Assembly: GCA_046734335.1 (NCBI GenBank)
Contig: JBKPRA010000107.1
Coordinates: 1-10,284 of the forward strand
Direction: 5' to 3'
Length of the DNA stretch: 10,284 nucleotides
Source: DATBLE01 sp046734335
Lineage (GTDB): Bacteria > Actinomycetota > Thermoleophilia > Gaiellales > Gaiellaceae
Part shown: positions 6,592 through 10,284 of the stretch, piece by piece
Layout of the letters: every line of letters starts with the position of its first letter
Position numbering within the stretch: the stretch's first letter is position 1
Notes under the pieces: generated by a model
Databases searched by the model: none
Told to the model about the DNA's origin: nothing
Seen by the model: the letters and a program-made list of their open reading frames with translations, nothing else
Program-made: the position numbers and the translations under genes

Positions 6592-7991
6592 GCGGTCGTC
6601 TTCAGCGCGCGCAGCGCTTCGCCTGCCACCTCGGCGTCGTCGAACGGCGTAACGACGCCTGCGACCTCCTGGCCCTGCTCGTGCCCCTTTCCGGCGATCA
6701 CGACGGCATCGCCCGGCCGCGCGAGCTCGATCGCCCGCTCGATCGCCCGTGCGCGGTTCGGTTCCACGATCGGCTCGCCGCTCATCCCGGCCACGATCTC
6801 GTCGACGATCGCCAGGGGGTCCTCACTGCGCGGGTTGTCCGACGTGACGATCGCGACGTCCGCGAGCTCGGACACGATTCGCCCCATCACCGGGCGCTTC
6901 CCGCGATCGCGGTCGCCACCGCAGCCGAAGACACAGATCAGGCGGCCGTCGGCGAGCTCCCGAGCGGTGCGCAAGACGTTCTCCAAGGCCGCGGGCTTGT
7001 GCGCGTAGTCGACGATCACGGCGAAGTCCTGACCTCCGTCGACTCCCTGGAAGCGGCCCGGCACGCCGCCGACGGAGGCGATCCCGCGCGCGATCACTCC
7101 GTCGTCGATTCCGAGCAAGCGGGCGCCGGCGAACGCGCCCAGTGCGTTCTCCAGGTTGAACCGGCCCCGCAGGGGCGTGGCGACGTCTACGGTCGCGGGG
7201 CTGAGGTCGGCGTCGTCGCCCAGGCCATAGGTGAGCAGCGGCGTGCCTTGCGTGCGCAGTTCCTCGGCGAGGCGGCGGCCGTACGCGTCGCCGACGTTGA
7301 CCGCGGCCGCCGGCGCCTGGTTGCCGAAAAACAGCCGCCGCTTCGCGTCGAAGTAATCCTCCATATCCCGGTGGAAGTCCAGGTGGTCGCGGTCGAGGTT
7401 GGTGAACACGAGCACCGAAAACCGAACGTGGTCGAGACGCCGGAGCGCCGACCCGTGCGAGGTAGCCTCCATCGCGCAACTGCGGTCCCCTGCGTCCAGC
7501 ATCTCGCGGAAGAGCCGCTGCAGGTCGATCGCTTCTGCCGTCGTCCTGGTGGCCGCGCGCCGCTCGCCGTCCACGCGGGTCTCGATCGTCCCCAGCAGGC
7601 CCGGCCGGCGCCCCGCCGCCGCAAGCACCGCGTAGAGGAGGAACGCCGTCGTCGTCTTGCCCGCCGTCCCCGTCACCCCGGCCACGGCCAGCTCTTCGGT
7701 CGGTCGCCCGAAGAACTCGTCCGCCGCCGCCGCCATCGCCGCGCGGGAGTCGGCGACGACGAGTTGCCGCACCGCCAGGTCGAGCCGGCGCTGGACGACC
7801 AACGCGACCGCACCGTTCCGGACCGCCTCCGGCGCGAAGTCGTGCCCGTCGGCGCGCTCGCCGGGGACGCAGAAGAAGAGCGACCCGGCGCGCGCGGCCC
7901 GTGCGTCGTACGCCAGATCGTGGATCGTCGTGTCAGCGCGCCCGACGACTTCCGCCGGCGCAAGCACGGCGATCAGCCGCTCCAGGTCCAC
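6588..7991 (-). CDS. murE: UDP-N-acetylmuramoyl-tripeptide synthetase MurE (meso-diaminopimelate type)
   Basis: MurE adds the third residue of the stem peptide. The DNPRSEDP motif at 385-392 is the signature of enzymes that add meso-diaminopimelate, so an mDAP wall is expected. Other motifs: YDARAARAGSLFFCVPG at about 28-44, P-loop GVTGTAGKTTT at 105-115, MEATSHGSALRRLD at 174-187, FTNLDRDHLDFH at 196-207, AKRRLF at 216-221 (Lys217 the likely carbamylated lysine), GRFNLENAL at 276-284, VDYAHKPAALENVL at 327-340, and the final GKGHEQGQEV at 434-443. The GTG at 7991 is preferred because it yields MDLERLIAVLAP, the normal family beginning. An ATG at 8096 would add 35 residues without family resemblance. 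An extended -10-like box lies eight bases before this GTG, suggesting a leaderless transcript. Odd: Ala replaces Asn in the P-loop GTNGKTTT, and the central domain is short. The TGA overlaps the murF ATG. Confidence 0.95.
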   Translation of the reverse strand: MDLERLIAVLAPAEVVGRADTTIHDLAYDARAARAGSLFFCVPGERADGHDFAPEAVRNGAVALVVQRRLDLAVRQLVVADSRAAMAAAADEFFGRPTEELAVAGVTGTAGKTTTAFLLYAVLAAAGRRPGLLGTIETRVDGERRAATRTTAEAIDLQRLFREMLDAGDRSCAMEATSHGSALRRLDHVRFSVLVFTNLDRDHLDFHRDMEDYFDAKRRLFFGNQAPAAAVNVGDAYGRRLAEELRTQGTPLLTYGLGDDADLSPATVDVATPLRGRFNLENALGAFAGARLLGIDDGVIARGIASVGGVPGRFQGVDGGQDFAVIVDYAHKPAALENVLRTARELADGRLICVFGCGGDRDRGKRPVMGRIVSELADVAIVTSDNPRSEDPLAIVDEIVAGMSGEPIVEPNRARAIERAIELARPGDAVVIAGKGHEQGQEVAGVVTPFDDAEVAGEALRALKTTA

Positions 7992-7999
7992 GACGAGCG

Positions 8000-8008
8000 A
8001 GTCTAACA
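8000..8008 (-). promoter_or_regulatory. Possible extended -10 promoter element for murE
   Basis: On the coding strand this reads TGTTAGACT, fitting the extended -10 pattern TGn-TAnnnT used by high-GC bacteria. Eight bases separate it from the favoured murE GTG at 7991, so transcription would begin at or very near the start codon, giving a leaderless mRNA. No good -35 hexamer is visible at 16-18 bases upstream, though extended -10 promoters can do without one. If murE instead starts at 8096, this box would lie inside the gene. Such short matches arise by chance. Confidence 0.35.
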
Positions 8009-8036
8009 GCGGCGCCAGCCGCCTCCCGGTGCCCAA

Positions 8037-8086
8037 ATCGTCACCGAAGTGGCTCAGGTGCGGGGCTTTTGTCCGCATCGTCACCG
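8037..8086. repeat. Pair of 10-bp direct repeats ATCGTCACCG, 40 bp apart
   Basis: ATCGTCACCG occurs at 8037-8046 and again at 8077-8086, a spacing of 40 bp, close to four helical turns, which would put both copies on one face of the DNA. They lie between ftsI and the favoured murE start, upstream of the -10-like box. They could be an operator for a dimeric regulator. If murE really starts at 8096 they are coding sequence, and since 40 is not a multiple of three the copies would be read in different frames. Confidence 0.4.
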
Positions 8087-8158
8087 CCACCGACATGGCG
8101 GGCGCGGCACAACAACGCTCGGGTCAGCGGGCGATGCGAGCGAGTGAAGGAGAGGGTC

Positions 8159-8182
8159 CGCGGGAAACCATGTTCTCCCGCG
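8159..8182 (-). terminator. GC-rich hairpin after ftsI, possible terminator or RNA processing site
   Basis: In the transcript a nine-pair stem, CGCGGGAGA with TTTCCCGCG (one G-U pair), closes a six-base loop. It begins three bases after the ftsI TAA. The following bases are pyrimidine-rich (GACCCTCTCCTTC) but have no uridine run, so a standard intrinsic terminator is not shown. Actinobacteria are reported to use hairpins without U tracts. It may weaken read-through into murE or protect the ftsI message. Confidence 0.4.
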
Positions 8183-8185
8183 TCT

Positions 8186-9892
8186 TTAGCCGAGAGGCGC
8201 GCCGGCCGCGTTCTTCAGCGAGGCCGGGTCGTCCGGCGGAACGTCCATGTACTGGAGCGCGAAGCGGGCGATGTCGCGGAAGGCCGGGGCGGCGACGAGG
8301 CCGCCGAAGATCTGACCCTGCGGCTCGTCGATGGAGACAAGGATGACCGCGCGGGGCGCGCTGGCCGGGACGATGCCGACGAACGAGGCGACGTAGTTCG
8401 TGTCCGAGTACCCGCCGTGCGGGTCGGGCTTGGCCGCGGTTCCGGTCTTCCCCGCGACCAGATAGCCGGGCACGGCGGCCTCGCCGCCGGTGCCCTCCGA
8501 CGAGACGACGCCTTGCAGCATCCCCATCAGTTCCCGCGCGATCGTCGGCGTAACAACGCGCCGGCGGTGAACCTTCGCCGGCTTCCGTCCACGCACGTGA
8601 TCGACGAGGTGCGGCTGGAGCCAGACACCGCGATTCGCGAGAGCGGCGTAGGCCGACGCCATCTGGATCGGCGTGACGGCGATGCCCTGGCCGATCGGGA
8701 CGTTGCCGATCGTCGAGCCAGACCACTTGTCGACAGGGAGGACGATGCCCTGGCTCTCGCCCGGGAAGTCGATGCCGGTGGTGTTGCCGAATCCGAAACG
8801 ATCGATCCACGCTCCGAGCCGCTTCCGGCCCAGCAGCTCGGCGAGCGTGATCGTGCCCACGTTCGACGATCGGGCGAGCATCTCGGCCACGGACATCGTC
8901 TCGGTCGGCCGGGGCTCGGCCTCGTCGATGGTCCGGTCGGCGACGTCGATCGACGGAGCCAGCGTGAAGGTCGTGTTCGGCGTGACGACATGGTCGGTGA
9001 GCGCGGCGGCATAGGTGACGACCTTGAAGGTCGAGCCCGGCTCGTACGTGTCGGTGACGGCGCGGTTGCGCTGGAGGCTGCTCGGAACCTTCGCGTAGTC
9101 GTTCGCGTCGAAGCCGGGTGCGCTTGCCATCGCGAGCACGCCGCCCGTGCGCGGATCGAGGACGATCGCCGTCCCGTCGGACGCGTGCCACTTCGCCAGG
9201 GTCTCGCGCAGTACCGACTCGACCTTCGCCTGCAACGTGTGGTCGAGAGTCAGGAACACGTCCCGGCCCGGCTGCTCGGGCGTCGACGAAACGACGTCGA
9301 TCGTGCGGCCGAAGGGGTCACGGACGATCGTCTCCTTGCCGGGCTTGCCGCCCAGGTAGCGCTCCAGGCCGAGCTCCAACCCGGCGATGCCTGTGTTGTC
9401 GACTCCCGCGTAGCCGAGCACCTGCGAGGCGACCGAGTGCTGCGGGTAGCTGCGCCGCTCCTCCGGGTAGAAGTCGAGACCCGCGAGACCGCGCCGCTCG
9501 AGCGCCGCCGCCCGCTCGGGATCCGCCTTGCGCTGCACGTAGACGAAGCTCTGCTTTTTGTCGAGCAGCTGCGGGTAGATCTTGTTGGGGTCGAGGTCGA
9601 GCGCGTTGCCGGCTTCGACTGCGACCCGCTGGGCGTTCCGTACCTGCTTGGGGTCTGCGTAGACGGTGGTCGCCTCTTCGCCGATCGCGAGCGGGGCCCC
9701 CATGCGGTCGTAGATCGTCCCCCGCCCGGCCGGTGTCGCGATCGTCTCGTGGTGCTGCTGCGCCGCCAGCCGCTCCAGCCTGGGTGCGCGCACGACCTGC
9801 AGCCAGAAGGCGCGCGCGAAGGCGATCGCGAAGGCGAGCGCGAAGAAGGCGAGGAGCAGTCGGATCCGGCGGTTCGCCAGGCGGGCGTGCAC
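8186..9892 (-). CDS. ftsI: Septal peptidoglycan transpeptidase FtsI (penicillin-binding protein 3, class B)
   Basis: FtsI crosslinks septal peptidoglycan and works with FtsW; it is the main division target of beta-lactams. The 568-residue protein has a short basic N-terminus, one membrane segment at about 11-33, and a periplasmic dimerisation domain starting with RGTIYDRMGAPLA at 57-69 and running through PQHSVASQVLGYAG at about 150-163 and GIAGLELGLERYLGG at 168-182. The transpeptidase domain follows, with all three catalytic motifs: PGSTFK with Ser287 and Lys290, SSN at 342-344, and AGKTGTA at 480-486. No PASTA repeats follow the catalytic domain, in contrast to several class B PBPs of Gram-positive bacteria. 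The GTG start at 9892 comes two bases after the ftsL stop and directly precedes the basic-then-hydrophobic N-terminus. A hairpin and a gap follow before murE. Confidence 0.97.
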   Translation of the reverse strand: MHARLANRRIRLLLAFFALAFAIAFARAFWLQVVRAPRLERLAAQQHHETIATPAGRGTIYDRMGAPLAIGEEATTVYADPKQVRNAQRVAVEAGNALDLDPNKIYPQLLDKKQSFVYVQRKADPERAAALERRGLAGLDFYPEERRSYPQHSVASQVLGYAGVDNTGIAGLELGLERYLGGKPGKETIVRDPFGRTIDVVSSTPEQPGRDVFLTLDHTLQAKVESVLRETLAKWHASDGTAIVLDPRTGGVLAMASAPGFDANDYAKVPSSLQRNRAVTDTYEPGSTFKVVTYAAALTDHVVTPNTTFTLAPSIDVADRTIDEAEPRPTETMSVAEMLARSSNVGTITLAELLGRKRLGAWIDRFGFGNTTGIDFPGESQGIVLPVDKWSGSTIGNVPIGQGIAVTPIQMASAYAALANRGVWLQPHLVDHVRGRKPAKVHRRRVVTPTIARELMGMLQGVVSSEGTGGEAAVPGYLVAGKTGTAAKPDPHGGYSDTNYVASFVGIVPASAPRAVILVSIDEPQGQIFGGLVAAPAFRDIARFALQYMDVPPDDPASLKNAAGAPLG

Positions 9893-9894
9893 GC

Positions 9895-10257
9895 CTAGGG
9901 CTTCAACCTGACGTACGTCGTCTCCTGCGCCAGTGCCGGCTGGACACCGAGCTCCTTGCGGGCCAGGGCCTGGATCCGCGCGGCCGCCTGCGCGCTGGAG
10001 AGCTCCGACGCGAGCTGGGCGTTGTCGGCGCGCAGGCGCGCGCGGTCGCGGCCACGCTGATCGAGCTGGATGTTCAGCCGGAGAACGGCGACGTTCATGA
10101 ACACGACGCCTGCCAGGAGCACGCCGATGATCACGATCCAGACCACGCCGCTGGCGACGCGCGGACGCCGCTCGGCTCTGGGCCTCGGCCTCGGCGCCGC
10201 GTCGATCGCCGGTGCGGCGCCGGCGCGCGCCCGCGGTTGAGGAGCGACCGCCGCCAC
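9895..10257 (-). CDS. ftsL: FtsL-like septum formation protein
   Basis: This 120-residue protein has the architecture of FtsL, the small bitopic scaffold that joins FtsB/DivIC and FtsQ to FtsW and FtsI. It shows a cytoplasmic tail of about 35 residues rich in Ala, Pro and Arg, a single membrane segment at about 36-57 (VASGVVWIVIIGVLLAGVVF), then a coiled coil to about residue 98 (RLNIQLDQRGRDRARLRADN onward) and a short C-terminal piece with KELGV, resembling the family's A-x-x-LGM ending. FtsL sequences diverge strongly, so the call rests on architecture and on its place between rsmH and ftsI. The GTG start overlaps the rsmH TAG as TAGTG, and an AGAAGG lies seven bases upstream. The alternative name DivIC/FtsB is less likely at this position. 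Confidence 0.85.
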   Translation of the reverse strand: MAAVAPQPRARAGAAPAIDAAPRPRPRAERRPRVASGVVWIVIIGVLLAGVVFMNVAVLRLNIQLDQRGRDRARLRADNAQLASELSSAQAAARIQALARKELGVQPALAQETTYVRLKP

Positions 10258-10284
10258 TAGCCGACCTTCTCGGCGACCCGCAAC
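10257..10284 (-). CDS. rsmH: C-terminal end of 16S rRNA methyltransferase RsmH (MraW), partial
   Basis: The last eight codons before the TAG at 10259-10257 read LRVAEKVG. RsmH proteins typically end in a sequence such as RSAKLRAAER, and rsmH lies immediately before ftsL in the dcw cluster. RsmH methylates C1402 of 16S rRNA. The identification rests on eight residues plus gene order, so it is an inference. The stop shares one base with the ftsL GTG start. Confidence 0.65.
10265..10270 (-). promoter_or_regulatory. Shine-Dalgarno sequence for the ftsL-like gene
   Basis: The coding strand reads AGAAGG seven bases before the GTG start at 10257, inside the end of rsmH. It is one of only two clear ribosome binding sites in the window and supports the GTG start. 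Confidence 0.6.

Noticed and set aside
5494..7008. A 504-codon plus-strand open frame opposite murF and the end of murE
   Set aside because: It is a mirror of two well-supported genes, has low-complexity charged composition and no family resemblance.
7992..8096. The longer murE start at ATG 8096
   Set aside because: The extra 35 residues do not resemble any MurE N-terminus and no ribosome binding site precedes this ATG, whereas GTG 7991 gives a typical family start. It cannot be fully excluded.
8127..8172. A 15-codon minus-strand mini-frame (MVSRGPSPSLARIAR) in the ftsI-murE gap, a possible leader peptide
   Set aside because: Its ATG lies in the hairpin loop, it has no ribosome binding site, and there is no regulatory codon run. 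Nothing beyond its existence supports it.
7901..9898. A 665-codon open frame on the plus strand opposite ftsI and the murE start
   Set aside because: It is antisense to ftsI, which has all catalytic motifs, and its translation is Arg, Asp and Gly rich with no recognisable domain. Long antisense frames are expected in high-GC DNA with strong third-position bias.

Overview
This window is a stretch of the division and cell wall (dcw) cluster of a high-GC bacterium, and every convincing gene lies on the minus strand. Read in the direction of transcription (right to left), the order is rsmH (last codons only), ftsL-like, ftsI, murE, murF, mraY, a small unrecognised gene here called orf80, murD, ftsW, murG and murC (cut by the window edge). 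The order is the classical dcw order and there is no mobile DNA, RNA gene or CRISPR.

The organism is probably an actinobacterium, perhaps a deep lineage such as Thermoleophilia. The reasons are the very high GC content, frequent GTG starts (ftsL, ftsI, murD, ftsW and probably murE) with one TTG start (murC), near-absence of Shine-Dalgarno sequences at most starts, and a MurE carrying the DNPR motif of meso-diaminopimelate-adding enzymes. The lineage is inferred from style only; no marker gene is present to settle it.

Layout: 10284-9895 holds the end of rsmH and the ftsL-like gene, joined by TAGTG. 9892-8186 is ftsI, the septal transpeptidase. The ftsI-murE gap is the main break in the cluster. 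It holds a 9-bp GC-rich hairpin just after the ftsI stop, a pair of 10-bp direct repeats 40 bp apart, and an extended -10-like box just before the favoured murE GTG. murE and murF overlap by ATGA. An 84-base murF-mraY spacer has ends that can pair with each other over 11 of 12 positions. mraY, orf80, murD and ftsW are then linked by ATGA, GTGA and GTGA overlaps. The apparent ftsW frame runs 134 bases into murG. murC starts at a TTG inside the end of murG behind a near-perfect Shine-Dalgarno sequence.

Together the genes make lipid II and use it. MurC, MurE, MurF and MurD build the UDP-MurNAc-peptide, with MurD acting between MurC and MurE. MraY and MurG move the precursor to the lipid carrier and add GlcNAc. 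FtsW polymerises lipid II and FtsI crosslinks it at the septum, with the FtsL-like protein as a divisome scaffold. The most novel items are orf80, which looks like a shrunken methyltransferase-like fold without its SAM-binding loop, the structured murF-mraY leader, and an apparently shared shortening of the central domains of all four Mur ligases.
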